A DNA stretch of 64,000 nt from NCBI GenBank assembly GCA_027943335.1, contig BSBK01007736.1, forward strand, positions 1 through 64,000, read 5' to 3'. Position numbers and translations under genes: made by a program. The stretch comes from Chamaecyparis obtusa (taxonomy: Eukaryota; Streptophyta; Pinopsida; Cupressales; Cupressaceae). Position 1 is the first letter of the stretch. Each line of letters begins with the position of its first letter. The notes beneath the pieces were generated by a model. That model had not been told where the DNA came from and searched no databases. It saw only the letters and a program-made list of their open reading frames with translations. Shown here piece by piece: positions 36,329-48,568 of this stretch.

Positions 36329-37233
36329 ATGAACGGGTCCAGATTGGGTAGAGTCTTCAGGTGGGATTTCTGTGAGGTAGACATTTCTGCCTGCCGTAAG
36401 TGCTCTTGTGAGGAGAATCTCTCTGTGATCAGCCACATCGAAACGCATAAACATTCATACAACCTGCAGTTTCAGCAAATAATCAAGCATTGCATAAGTG
36501 CTGGGGCTCCTAGTCCATCACAATTTCCAAGTGACGTAACTTTTGAAGTTCGGATAGAGGGTAAACATAAAAGGATTTACAGCGTGCATTCCATGGGCCC
36601 AAGGAATTTTGTTCAAATGAAGCTAGACACCCAATGGTTCTCAGATTATGGAAAAGCAAATGGAGGGAGTACTGTTCTTAGTTGTCATGATAAAGATAAT
36701 GGCAATGAGTGTTCTGAATCAGAATTTAATGGCCAACATTGTGAAAAGGGGAACGCGCGTCAACATTCTTCTGAGGGAAAGAAGAATAATGGGCAGCAGC
36801 AATCGAATGAAACTGAGAAAACCCTTAAGTCTGAAATTTGTTATACTACACCACATTGCAAATCGTATTCCCCAGGTTCGATTGGCACTGTTTATTGCAT
36901 GATTTAGAATCCAATAAGGCAAATTTAGCATGGCACTTTTATTTACAGAAAGACAAAGAGCTGATTGCCGATAATGGTAAAGATGGAGGAGAAAGTAGAT
37001 GCGTTGATAGTGTGTCTGCCAATTTAGTTCTTGCCAAGCCAAGTCAGAAGTGTTTGATTGAGGAAGATGCATGGTGTTGTATCTGTGACAGTTCAATAAT
37101 GGAAATGGGTGAATGGGAGAAGCTGCTGCAATTGCCTTGTGGGCATGCATACCACTCTCACTGCATTGTTAAATGGTTGGGAGCTAAAAGCACTTGTCCA
37201 CTTTGCAGATACCAGATACCTTTATGTCAGTAA
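36329..37233 (+). pseudogene. RING-H2 finger protein gene, copy A, with the 5' end but frameshifted
   Basis: The first in-frame ATG is at 36329 (MNGSRLGRVFRWDFCEVDIS). About 190 codons follow, with a CRKCSC segment and no recognised N-terminal family, until a stop at 36905-36907. The RING domain lies in another frame, at about 37070-37210: WCCIC, then LPCGHAYHSHC, then CPLCR. This gives C-x2-C, C-x-H-x2-H-x2-C and C-x2-C, with all eight zinc ligands present (RING-H2, E3 ubiquitin ligase type). Copies B and C contain 34 extra bases where this copy reads TTATACT|ACACC (36847/36848). The 34-base loss therefore explains the frameshift. If not spliced around, it separates the N-terminal half from the RING. 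Confidence 0.8.
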
Positions 37234-39062
37234 CCTTTTCAACTAATTTGTAAGGGATAAGTTATGGACGTGGTTAAGTTTCAGACAGAATGGACTGTTG
37301 ACTAAATTTTAAAAAAAGGAAAACATAACAGATTTTCTTGAAATTTTCAGTGTCTGTTCTTCATGATCTGCACATTTTGTGTTTTTGCAAAAAAATCACT
37401 ATTCTTTTGTAAATCTGAAAAGAAAAATTTAACTTTTTTTTTTTTTGTCTTTGATACATTCTGTCTGGATCTTAGCAAACGCCATCAATTATTCCTGTAA
37501 TTATTTCCTTTCTTTTATGTTCGTAAAATTTTGGGGTTGCTTTTCCCGTAAACGCTGATTACATTTCTTTAAATTATTGTTTTTAATCTTAGTGTAAGAG
37601 TTTTAAATTTATGTTTTTATTGTTTTGTTTCTCAGGATTGAGACTTTTTATATAACAGAATTCTTCCTGCTTGTATCCCATTTCTAATATACACATTGAT
37701 TTTGTTCTCATGTTCATTCTAAAAATAATTCATAATCCTAATTTTAGATTTTTTCATTTTTTTTTAATTATGTTTAACATAAATTTTCATGACCAATTTT
37801 ATTCTTTTTAATAAAAGTACCAATTAAATTAATATTTTAATACTATTATTATTTAAATTTGCTAAAGTTTTCTAGATCAATGATGTAATGATATTCTATA
37901 AGAAAGTATTAAAAATAATATATTTTTATTTAATTATTTTTTATTTGATTAATTTAATAAATATTTTATATTAATATTATGGATGGTTTGTAACATAAAT
38001 AATTAGAGTTAATTATTGATTAAAATGAAAGAATTATGAATTGTTTTGGAAATTAAGCAAAAATAGGTTTTAAGGGATCCAAAACTTGAAAAGTTAAAGA
38101 TAGAAATAAGTCATTTAGAATAGTTGGAAAGAACAACTAAAATAACTAAGGGGGACACAGAACACCCCAACAACCAACACCACTATCCTCTCAGCTTCTA
38201 GATGGTATCTTCCATCTTCTTCTCGAGCTCTGCGATATGCTTCAAGTTTTTCTTGAGAAATTGTTAGTGACATTGTTTAAAAGCCCACAATTTCAACTTA
38301 AAAATAATAGTTTTTAATAATTTAAACATATTTTCTAGGGAATTAAATAAGTTCTTAACAATTACATGAGTTTTTGTTTTTGCAAGTTAGTAAAGCACGA
38401 TTTTGGATATTTAATATAACTTTTCTATGGAACACATGAATATTTTACGAATAAAATATTTTAGTATAAAATGTGATTGGTGACTTGTAAAACTATATAA
38501 AAATTGTGAAAAAATTCAATAATAATATTTAAAAGCCTCTTAAAAAATTGTGTAGTATTACCAAAAATTATAAAATTCCTATACCTCCTAAAAATTACAT
38601 AATCCTACAAAATAAATACAATTATAAAAATAAAAGAAATTATAACATTAGTGTTTATACCATACTTGCCATAATGTCAATTACAAAATATAAAGTCTAA
38701 GAAAATGTAAATAACTTCAGAACATAAACTAAAAACAAATGGGAGTAATAGATTATATCAATATTAGTGCAAGTTATTTATTTTGAGAAGTCGGTGTGAT
38801 TCTATAATTAGTAGATGTAAAAGGAATATCTTAATAACCAAGATTCTTTTATTAAAACTATTGGAGATAAACAGTATAATGGAAGGTACGCAAGGCTACA
38901 CCCATTGTGTGAATCCATGATACAATTAGAAGAAGATAAAATAGTACAACATACATCATTATAAGCATTATAATATATTTCTTAATAATTCAAAGAAATT
39001 TATTATCAAAATATCGAATGGAAAGATTCATAGTAAAAATCTTTAAAGAATCACAGTCTAAT
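37234..39062. other. AT-rich 3' flank of the RING gene, no gene seen
   Basis: Starts with a poly-T run near 37436 and is largely A/T. It recurs downstream of copies B and C. One short frame around 38150-38300 (CCAACACCACTATCCTC region) is repeated in the other units but carries no recognised motif. Confidence 0.6.
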
Positions 39063-39559
39063 TGCTAAAGTAAATAATCTTATTCTTTATTCATTACTTA
39101 AATTTACTTAGGTACATTCATTTCTGGATTTTGTTGAGTCTTATTTGAACTCAAAATAATCTTGTTGAGATGAGTGTTCTGGTCTCCCGCACATATTTAA
39201 CTCGCGACCTTTCAAACTTTCTCTAAGGTTGACCCAAGTCCTATAGACATACTGGTAAATGTTTGTGACTGGCCAGCGTCGCTGGTTACCAGCTGCTGGA
39301 TAATTCAAATCATGAATTAAACATATCGGCGAACGGACCATGATTAAAGAACTTCCAACATGATGAGGCTTTGTGATTGGCGTGCTTTTTTCTCTGAGAC
39401 AGTCTGGGTGGAGACTCTGGCCGACGCAACACTGCACATGAAGGATGAGCTGTATTAATAGCTGAATGGATTTGCTAGTTATCACAATATTTCATCAACT
39501 GTTTGGTGCATAGTTTAGCTGGCATTTTTCATTATCAGGCCCGAAGCTATTTGTAGGTC

Positions 39560-40270
39560 GGCGCATCAATTTTCGTGGACGCGAAGTGCCCAGAAATTGC
39601 TCCTAAGTGATCTGATGCTTGAAGGTTTGACAAAGAACATCTTGACGTGCCATGGTCTGATCAAGAATCTTCTCACTGCTGGTCCCTGGTATGATTGCAT
39701 TCTCAGACCCTTACAAAATAGATCTTGTCTGAACGACATCTGAAAGAGGCGGCTATTTTGAATTTTGATGAAGGCGCATTTACCTTTGTTGTGCCCAGCT
39801 CGACTTCTTGGCTTCACTTTGATCTGCGGCGTAGCGATGTTGTGACTAAACACTCTCGCTGGACGTTGTTCTTGGATGCTCGCATAACTATCATCAGTGC
39901 TCTGTTCCTTTTATTTTCATTTGCAAGGTACACTTTAGTGATTTTACTACACTTTCTTTAAGAGTAACTATGGCTCTTCTTCCGTGCACATGTTCTCGTC
40001 TCTTGTTGCGAGTACAGAGTCGTCAGTGCCTTTCTGGTCAAATAGAGCAATCAAGAGCCTTGCTTGTGCTTCACAAGTACCTCTCAATGTCCACTTCTAT
40101 GTGGATTTTCATCACGTCTGTCAATGTTTTGCTTCTTTCTTCAATGGTTCCGGGTGGTTATTGGGTGGCGCACAGAGCCACCATCAGACCCAACCACCCA
40201 ACCAGCTTTTTTTGGGGCCCTCTCCATCTGAGAGGGACACTTTTAATTTAATTGACATGATGAGCTGATG
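39560..40270 (+). other. GC-richer, exon-like interior of the non-autonomous LTR element
   Basis: A plus-strand frame reads LSDLMLEGLTKNILTCHGLI and KNLLTAGPWYDCILRPLQNR at about 39604-39720. An overlapping frame at 39725-39930 reads HLKEAAILNFDEGAFTFVV and SWLHFDLRRSDVV. It ends at CAAG|GTACAC, which has the form of a splice donor. I do not recognise a family. Base composition and codon-like order could mean a captured host-gene fragment. The frames overlapping the region on the other strand (39141-39485 and 39566-39853) are probably shadows. In the other copies, indels such as the extra TTTCAATGGTTCC near 56160 and 61740 break any longer frame. Confidence 0.35.
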
Positions 40271-41398
40271 GTCCTATCGAGGACCAAAACCTTTGCCCCT
40301 AGTTACATAAGAGGGGTGGGCTATTTGCCACCTTTTGGCCCTAATAGACGATTTCCTTCAAATGACCATAACTTGGACATCTGGAATCCATTTTTGGTAA
40401 CCTGATGTATCATCACAATTTTGATTTCCTGCACTTAATATGTGCAAATTCCTTAAGCTTTTTGTTCTTATGAATCATGTAAGTATCCTTTTTAAGCATT
40501 ACTTCTTATGGAAACATTAGATTTGGTGTCCATCCATGACTTTTGAAGACTTTTGCACAGATGATGTGCCATATTATTGCAAATTTATCAAAGTGAGATT
40601 TCCTCCGTGACAATAGAAAAATCAATCATATTCTTGCCTCATTTGAGTGTGTACTTTGACCACACATACCCTTTTCTTAGTTGCAGATACATTTTTGGTC
40701 CCTTATGCATAGCATGGTGACACATCATTTCAGGGGATTTGTTAAGCTTCATCCTCATAGTATTATGAGGGGTATCATATTGGTCATGTTGATGCTTCAT
40801 TGGTTAAGCTTGAAGTGTGTTGAGAAACTCTTGCATTCCTTTTTGTGGAAATTCCTTGGTATCACTTGAAGTGTTTGAAACACTCTTGGATTCCTTTAAG
40901 ACTATTGCACCTATATTTTCAACATGGTCAAGAAGTGAAAATGGTATCACTCAAACAACATCATTGGTTATGTAGTGAAGGTCACTCATGCAGATTCATG
41001 TGTCGTTGGTCCCTTCAATGAACATATGCTATTGTCATTGTATCCATTTGATCGTTATTCAAGAAGTGTCATTTAGAATACTCATACAAATTTTTGTTGA
41101 TATCTTCTTCAGGGGAGATTATCAGATATAGAACACATATCACTCATCGACAATTATCTACAAATTCTTCATCCTTCAATGATGTTCATGTTAATGATTT
41201 TAGGACATCTTTTTGAAAGCTTCTTAAACCTTCTTGTTCTCTCTTTTGGAGAGGTTTTTTCTCCCGATTTTCTCCTTTTCTCTGGTAATGAGAGATTGCA
41301 TTGCAGTTGCACATGGGTACCTAAATGGCTTTATTGTGTGGACCCATAAATCTTTTCTACTACATTGTTGTACTCTCTAAGTTGCACTTAAAGGGAGG

Positions 41399-41735
41399 TG
41401 TTGGAGTAAATAATCGTATTGTTTACTCATTACTTAAGTTTACTTAGGTACATTCAATTATGAGGTAGATGGATATTGTTGTTGTCCTATTTGGACTGAA
41501 ACTCATCTTAGAAGATATCGTTGAGTTCTATCAGAACTCTCCTTACTCCAGGTTGAGACACTCCTCTCACCCTTGTGCATGCTTCCTATATGCTCTTGAT
41601 TAATTAAGTAGAGCCTTTGTACCTTTCTAATCACCTTATTATCTCATTACAATACATTGATGTGTTGATTACCTTTGTGTTCTGGCAGATGTCTGTACAC
41701 TGGCCCTCCTAAGTATAGGATAATCTATCCCAACA
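41399..41735 (+). repeat. 3' LTR of non-autonomous element copy 1
   Basis: Starts TGTTGGAG, ends CCAACA (6-base inverted ends), preceded by the polypurine AAAGGGAGG and followed by target duplication CTAAT. Confidence 0.82.
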
Positions 41736-42027
41736 CTAATAAGATATTCCATATGCTAATGATTAGATTCATATTTGACATCATATTTCTAATACATAAT
41801 CACCCATATTATCAATAAAGATGTCAATATTTGCATGTGGAAATTTTTGTATATTGTATTTTGTTATTTTATTTGAGGTAAGATGTATAAGAGGTTTACC
41901 TTCTTTTTAGATCTCAATAAAAGGAAGATTGCATAGTTGAAATGTGATATTAATAGTTTTATATAAACCTAGTGTAATAAGATAGCTACTTCATTGGTAT
42001 TAGTAAAAGACAAAACTAAAATTTTCT

Positions 42028-42612
42028 TTGAGGCTTCTTGAAGAGATCTATGATAAAGATAATAGCAATGAGTGTTCTAAATCAGAATTTAATGGCCAAC
42101 ATTGTGAAAAGGGGAACATGCGTCAACATTCTTCTGAGGGAAAGAAGAATAATGGGCAGCAACAATCGAATGAAACTGAGAAAACCCTTAAGTCTGAAAT
42201 TTGTTATACTCTTCCTCTATGTGTAACATTCCATACTTCCAACTACACCACATTGCAAATCGTATTCCCTAGGTTGGATTGGCACTATTTATTGCATGAT
42301 TTAGAATCCAATAAGGCAGATTTAGCATGGCACTTTTATTTATAGAAAGACAAAGAGCTCATTGCAGATGATGGTAAAGATGGAGGAGTAAGTAGATGCG
42401 TTGATAGTGTGTCTGCCAATTTAGTTCTTGCCAAGCCAAGTCAGAAGTGTTTGATTGAGGAAGATGCGTGGTGTTGTATCTATCACAGTTCAATCATGGA
42501 AATGGGTGAATGGGAGAAGCTATTGCAATTGGCTTGTGGGCATACATACCACTCTCACTGCATTGTTAAATGGTTTGGAGGCAAAAGCACTTGTCCTCTC
42601 TGCAGATACTAG
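42028..42612 (+). pseudogene. RING-H2 gene fragment, copy B (5' truncated, fused)
   Basis: The RING gene homology starts at the fusion point 42050. The frame runs back to 42028 through segment-derived codons (LRLLEEIYD, starting at a TTG rather than an ATG). The 34 bases missing from copy A are present, so the N-terminal part and the RING share one frame. However, a TAG at about 42343-42345 interrupts it. The RING reads CCIYHSS, so the second zinc-binding Cys is Tyr, followed by LACGHTYHSHC and CPLCRY, then a stop eight codons short of the copy A end. It cannot make a normal RING. Confidence 0.85.
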
Positions 42613-44577
42613 ATACCTTTATGTCAGTAACGTTTTCAACTAATTTGTAAGGGATAACTTATGGACTGTTGACTAAATTTTGAAAAAAGGAAAACATAAT
42701 AGATTTTCATGAAAGTTTCAGAGTCTGTTCTTCATGTTCTGCACATTTTTTGGTTTCGCAAAAGAATCACTATTTTTTTGTAAATTTGAAAAGAGAAATT
42801 TGACTTCTTTTTTTTTTTTTGTCTTTGATACATTCTGTCTAGATCTTAGCAAATGCCATAAATTATTCCTGTAATTATTTCCTTTCTTTTATGTTCGTCA
42901 AATTTTGGAGTTTCTTTTCCTGTAAACGTTGGTTACATTTCTTTAAATTATTTGTTTCTCAAGAGATTGGTACAATAGAAGAATCTATTTAGAGAACTTT
43001 TATATAAAAAATTGAAATTTAGTCAAGAGTTGAAATGCTACAATTGAACCCTCACACTATCTCATTATCAATATTTACCTTGAAATGATAATATTGAATC
43101 TTAGTGTAAGAGTTTTAAATTTACGTTTTTATTGTTTTGTTTCTCAGGATTGAGATTTTTTATATAACATAATTCATCCTTCTTGTATCCCATTTCTAAT
43201 ATACACATTGATTTTGTTCTCCCGTTCCTTCTAAAAATAATTCATAACCCTAATTTTAGATTTTTTCATATTTTTTAAATTATATTTAACATAAATTTTC
43301 ATGACCAATTTTATTCTTTTTAATAAAAGTACCAATTAAATTAATATTTTAATACTATTATTAGTTAAATTTGCTAAAGTTTTCTAGATCAATGATGTAA
43401 TGATATTCTATGAGAGAGTATTAAAAATAATATATTTTTATTTAAATATTTTTAATTTGATTAATTCAATAAATATTTTATATTAAGATTATGGATGGTT
43501 TGTAAGATAAATAATTACAATTACTTATTGATTAAAATGAAAAAATTATGAATTGTTTTGAAAATTAAGCAAAAATAGGTTTTAAGGGATCCAAAACCTG
43601 AAAAGTTAAAGATAGAAATAAGTCATTTAGAATAGTTGGAAAGAACAACTAAAACAATTAAGGGGAACATAGAACACCCCAAAAAACCAACACCACTATC
43701 CTCTCAGCTTCTACATGGAATCTTCCATCTTCTTCTCGAGCTATGTGATATGCTTGAAGTTCTCCTTGAGAAATTGTTATTTGCATTGTTTAAAAGCCCA
43801 CAATTTCAACTTAAATATAATAGTTTTTAATAATTTAAACATATTTTCTAGGGAATTAAAAAAGTTCTTAACTATTATATGACTTTTTTGTTTTTGCAAG
43901 TTAGTAAAGCATGATTTTGGATATTTAATATAACTTTTATATCGCATACATGAATATTTTACTAACAAAATATTTTAGTATAAAATGTGATTGGTCAGTT
44001 GTAAAACTATATAAAAATTGTGAAAAAATTCAATAATAATATTTAAAAGCCTCTTAAAAAATTGTGTAGTATTACCAAAAAAAAAAATTCCTATATCTCC
44101 TAAAAATTACATAATCCTACAAAATAAATATAATTATAAAAATAAAAGAAATTATAACATTAGTGTTCATACCATACTTGTCATAATGTCAATTAGAAAA
44201 TATAAAGTCTAAGAAAATGTAAATAACTTCAAAACATAAACTAAAAACAAATGGGATTAATAGATTATATCAATATTAGTGCAAGTTATTTACTTTGAGA
44301 AGTCGGTGTGATTCTAGAATTAGTAGATGATGTAAAAGGAATATCTTAATAACCAAGATTCTTTTATTAAAACTATTGGAGATAAATAGTATAATGGAAG
44401 GTATGCAAGTCTACACCCATTGTGTGAATCCATGATACAATTAGAATAAGATGAAATAGTACAACATACATCATTATAAGCATTATAATATGTTTCTTAA
44501 TAATTCAAGGAAATTTATTATCAAAATATCTAATGCAAAAATTCATAGTAAAAATCTTTAAAGAATCATAATCTAAT

Positions 44578-45346
44578 TGCTAAAGTAAATAATCTTATTC
44601 TTTATTCATTACTTAAATTTACTTAGGTACATTCATTTATGGATTTTGTTGAGTCTTATTTGAACTCAAAATAATCTTGTTGAGATGAGTGTTCTGGTCT
44701 CCCGCACATATTTAACTCGCGACCTTTCAAACTTTCTCTAAGGTTGACCCAAGTCCTATAGACATACTGGTAAATGTTTGTGACTGGCCAGCGTCGCTGG
44801 TGACCAGCTGCTGCATAATTCAAATCATGAATTAAACATATCGGCGAACGGACCATGATTAAAGAACTTCCAACATGATGAGGCTTTGTGATTGGCGTGC
44901 TTTTTTCTCTGAGACAGTCTGGGTGGAGACTCTGGCCGACACAACACTGCACATGAAGGATGAGCTGTATTAATAGCTGAATGAATTTGCTAGTTATCAT
45001 AATATTTCATCAACTGTTTGGTGCACAGTTTAGCTGGCATTTTTCATTATCAGGCCCGAAGCTATTTGTAGGTCGGCGCGTCAATTTTCATGGACGCGAA
45101 GTGCCCAAAAATTGCTCCTAAGTGATCTGATGCTTGAAGGTTTGACAAAGAACATCTTGACGTGCCATGGTCTGATCAAGAATCTTCTCACTGATGGTCC
45201 CTGGTCTAATTGCATTCTCAGACCCTTACAAAATAGATCTTGTCTGAACGACCTCTGAAAGAGGCCGCTATTTTGAATTTTGATGAAGGCACATTTACCT
45301 TTGTTGTGCCTAGCTCGACTTCTTCGCTTCACTTTGATCTGTGCCG
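44578..45346 (+). mobile_element. Non-autonomous LTR element, copy 2a, left part
   Basis: Left LTR start TGCTAAAG after CTAAT, followed by the GC-richer interior, cut at 45347 by the truncated copia. The remainder of this copy was displaced by the internal duplication. Confidence 0.8.
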
Positions 45347-45665
45347 TGTTGAAAGTAAAATAATTGCAGACGAAGACTAATTAAAACAGAATGAAAGATC
45401 AAAGAAATTACAGACAAGAGACACAATGTTTATAGTAGTTCATCCAGCTGTTCTAGATTACATCGACTTTCAAGCAGGGCCAATATCTCTTATTGAAAAT
45501 AAGTCTGTTACAACATTACAACAGCTCTCAGCTTATAAGCTTTTACATTGCATGGTCAAAAGGCATGCGTAACATCTCCGGAAGAATAAAGGAATCTGAC
45601 AGTTACCACAGAAGGAAGATTGGGCTTCAGAATCTACGTAGCTGTTAGACGGCAGAGCCGTTACA
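45347..45665 (-). repeat. 3' LTR of the truncated copia
   Basis: Same length (319 bp) and ends (plus-strand TGTTGAAAG to CCATTACA) as 50567-50885. The flanking TGCCG at 45342-45346 is a mutated version of the CGACA target site. Confidence 0.88.
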
Positions 45666-45737
45666 ATCTCCCACTTGAAGTCCAATCAATGCTACGAGGT
45701 GAGCTGCTCAGAGATATCCCCCACTTGGTGCTTATGA

Positions 45738-47090
45738 TTATGTTGTCACAATGCTGAGAGAAGTTCTACAGAAATCAAACTTCTCTCTTGGTACAACCTT
45801 GGTGAACGCATCAGCCGGATTGACCTTTGTATCAATCTTCTTTAACTGTAATCTTCCCTCTTCAAGAGCATGATGGATGAAATGAAATCTGGTTTCAATA
45901 TGTTTTGTGTGACTGTGGAAAGCTGAATTTTTGGCCAAATGAATGGCATTGTTGCTATCAAAGAATAGAGTAAATGTGGATTTTTTAAATCTCAACTTTC
46001 CAAACAATCATTGTAACCATATCAACTCTTTAGCTCCCTCTGCGAGAGTGTTATATTCAACCTCGGTGGAGGAAAGAGCAACCACTTGTTGCTTCCGAGA
46101 AGTCCAGCTTATCGCTGCCCCAGAAAAAGTAAACATATAGCTTGTTGTTGACCTCCTTGTATCTAAATCTCTAGCCATATCGGAATTAGCATATCCGCAA
46201 ATATAAGGGGCCTTACTGTTATAACATAAAATATGAGAGGAAGTGCCTCTCAAATACCGAAGAGTCCATTGAGCTTCTTGCCAATGAGTTTTACCAGGAT
46301 TACTCATAAAACCACTCACAACTCCCACTGCATGAGCAATATTCGGACGTGTGCTAACCATGATGTACATCAAACTCCCAACTACTAAATAAGGAATACC
46401 ATCCATCTCTTGTTTTTCTTCTTGAGTAGAAGGACACATTTTTGTGGACAATCGGAAATGATCAGCCAATGGAGTGGCAACCGATTTTGCATTTCTCATA
46501 TTAAATTTCTCTAAAACTTTAAGAATGTATTTTTCTTGAGATAACTTAATTTCTCTTTTATGTCTATCTCGGATTATATCCATCCCAAGAATTATCTTCT
46601 CTGCCCCTAAATCTTTCATGGTAAAATGAAGAGACAAATGTGTCTTCAGCTCAAGAATGACTCTCATACTGTTACCAGTAGTCAACATGTCATCAACATA
46701 CAATAACAAGATCACAAACTCACCAGTCGGAAGCCATTTGGAGTAGACACATGGGTCTGATTTGCAGCAAGTAAAACCTTGCTGAGTCATGAAGTTATCA
46801 AACTTTAAATACCATTGACGTGGGGCTTGCTTCAGCCCATAGAGACTCCTCTTTAACATGCAAACTAAATGCTCTTGCTTATGTTTTACAAAGCCTTCCG
46901 GTTGTTCCATATATAATTCTTCAACAATATTTCCGTGTAAAAATATTGTTTTGACATCGAGTTTCTCAAGCTCAAGGTCCCACGCTGCTGCCATGCCAAG
47001 TACCAAATGAATGGTCTGCATTTTAACCACTAGAGAAAAAATATCATTAAAATTCACACCTTTTTGTTGAGAAAATCCCTTCACTATAAA
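45738..47090 (-). pseudogene. Copia reverse transcriptase and RNase H (truncated copy)
   Basis: The frame from 47084 reads MKGFSQQKGVNFNDIFSLVV (the first M is a GTG codon), with ILLLYVDDMLTTGNSM holding the catalytic YVDD and KRSLYGLKQAPRQWYLKFD before it. RNase H follows, with VALSSTEVEYNTLAEGAKEL. A premature TAG at 46008-46010 replaces the Arg of the sister copy, after which DSNNAIHLAKN completes the domain. Upstream sequence to about 47100 is interrupted by stops. It is one stop away from an open RT-RNase H frame. Confidence 0.88.
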
Positions 47091-47270
47091 TCTGGTCTTG
47101 TATCTCTTTCGTCCTCCATCTTCCTCTTTGATGTGATAGACCCATTTATTTTTCTAGGCCTTACGATTTGGTGGAAGAGAAACCAAATCCCAAGTTTGAT
47201 TCATGTGTAAGGAATCCATTTCATCTTGCATGGCATCCATCCAGAACATCGAATTTACATCAGTACATGC

Positions 47271-48304
47271 CTATTTAAATGTTTGTGGCTCTACCTGATC
47301 TGAACACATGGAAAATAACAATTCATAGTCATCAAATTTTCTAGGACGCTTTCTCTCTCTGGTAGACCTCCTCAACTGGACATTTTGATCAATTTCAACT
47401 TTAGAATCATCTGTATTGGCAACTGTTGTATGTGGGAGGACAGGTGTCTTACCAATGTTTTGAACTGCTTCACGTGGACCCCCTATTTCCCAATTATTCT
47501 CAGTCGCTGGTGGAACGAGAAGGGACTGTGCTCCTTGATTTGGAGTGAGCGCATAGGAGTTTGGTGGCATCAGTATATTCTGCTCACGCTAGGTGTGCAT
47601 ATCTTGCGTAGGAGGATATGTGGACTGGGCGCATGGTAGAGTGGATGTTGGAGCCTGCTGCATGTTTGGGAGAGATTTGTCATGCAGGGAGAAGGCAACA
47701 GGGGGCACGGGCTGTGTGCTTTCTACCTACGGTAGAGAGTCATGTGCATAGGAGTGTGGGAGAGGTTGCGTGGGCAATGCAGCATCCAACATAGCAATAG
47801 GGTGGGAAATAAAACTTCCTTGTATGCTGCGTCATTACCGATGGAAGAGCCAGGCTGCGTGGGTAAAGATGTAGACGCAGGGTAGTGTGAAAACAATGGT
47901 TGTGAGCTAACCACAAGCGGGATAGGAGACATAAGGGGCTGTTGTGGTATTGGGCAACATATGAAAGTTGTAGAAGAAGGATGTTGGACAGTGTTGGAGA
48001 GGATAAATGTTGATGGATGGAATGTGATCCGGGGTACGTTCTGCCTATGAATGCCATTATTAGACAGATTGTATTGAATAAAATTATCAGAAGAAGAGTT
48101 CTAAGATTTCAAACCGGAGAATGACTTTTCATTAAATACAACATCCCGGCTCCGTAACACTTTCTTGGTGATTGAATCCCATAGACGATAACCAAACTCA
48201 TCCTCACCATACCCCCCAAAAATGCATCTCTTGGATTTAAAATCCAATTTCATTCTCTGCTCCTTATTAATGTGAGCATATGCATCACATCCAAAAACAT
48301 GCAA
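47271..48304 (-). pseudogene. Copia integrase C-terminal end and linker to RT (truncated copy)
   Basis: The 48101-48304 frame reads VFGCDAYAHINKEQRMKLDF and KRCIFGGYGEDEFGYRLW, the conserved block after the copia integrase core. A low-complexity Ser/His/Pro-rich linker with stops follows. The 47271-47570 frame ends RRSTRERKRPRKFDDYE, a basic stretch that commonly precedes copia RT. Confidence 0.72.
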
Positions 48305-48568
48305 ATGAGAAAAAGAAATTCTCTTACCAGCCCACCTTTCTTCTGGAATATCAAAATCTAGACGTGATGAAGGAGCTCAATTTATTAAATAAACCACTAT
48401 ATTACATGCCTCTGCTTAGAATTATTTCACCAAACCAGCATTAGACAACATATACCGAGCTCTCTCCAAAATAGTTCGATTCAACCTCTCTGTTGCACCA
48501 TTTTCTTGAGGTGTATATAGGATTGTTTTAATCCTCTGAATACCGTGATCTACACAAAATTAGTCAAA
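48305..48568 (-). pseudogene. Copia integrase core fragment (truncated copy)
   Basis: Contains PQENGATERLNRTI near 48500, with the catalytic Glu intact, unlike the complete copia. It ends at the duplication junction, so the first two catalytic Asp residues are missing. Confidence 0.75.

Larger units (their letters stand above)
39063..41735 (+). mobile_element. Non-autonomous LTR element, copy 1 (2673 bp)
   Basis: Left terminus TGCTAAAGTAAATAATC and right terminus TCTATCCCAACA, flanked by a perfect 5-bp duplication CTAAT (39058-39062 and 41736-41740). The right LTR (41399-41735, 337 bp) begins TGTTGGAG and ends CCAACA, with a purine-rich AAAGGGAGG just before it, so the element reads on the plus strand. 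The left LTR matches the right one clearly for about 55 bases (TACTTAGGTACATTC) and only weakly after that. No Gag or Pol motif is present, so it must have depended on another element. The interior 39140-40270 is notably GC-richer than its surroundings. Confidence 0.82.
36687..42049 (+). repeat. Segmental tandem repeat, unit 1 (5363 bp)
   Basis: From ATGATAAAGATAAT in the RING gene to the equivalent fusion at 42050. The unit comprises the RING 3' half, AT-rich 3' flank, the non-autonomous LTR element and 310 bases beyond it. It is colinear with unit 3 over its length and with unit 2 once insertions are removed. Confidence 0.9.
43397..48568. repeat. Internal tandem duplication inside unit 2, left copy
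   Basis: Runs from GTAATGATATTC (43397) through AT-rich flank, the left part of the LTR element and 3.2 kb of copia, ending at TAGTCAAA (48561-48568). The sequence then jumps back to GTAATGATATTC at 48572, which starts the right copy. Confidence 0.85.
45347..48568 (-). mobile_element. Truncated Ty1/copia element (3' half)
   Basis: Carries the 3' LTR (45347-45665, 319 bp), RNase H, RT, the variable linker and the C-terminal part of integrase, then stops abruptly at 48568 in the integrase core. It is the left-hand product of the 5.2-kb tandem duplication. The complete counterpart is at 50567-55835. RT proteins of the two copies differ at roughly one residue in ten by eye. Confidence 0.9.

Noticed and set aside
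39141..39485. A 114-codon minus-strand frame repeated at 44656, 49906 and 60795 and nearly identical between copies
   Set aside because: Its conservation is explained by the recent segmental duplications. It overlaps the left LTR, is cut by an indel in copy 3, and has no recognisable motif.
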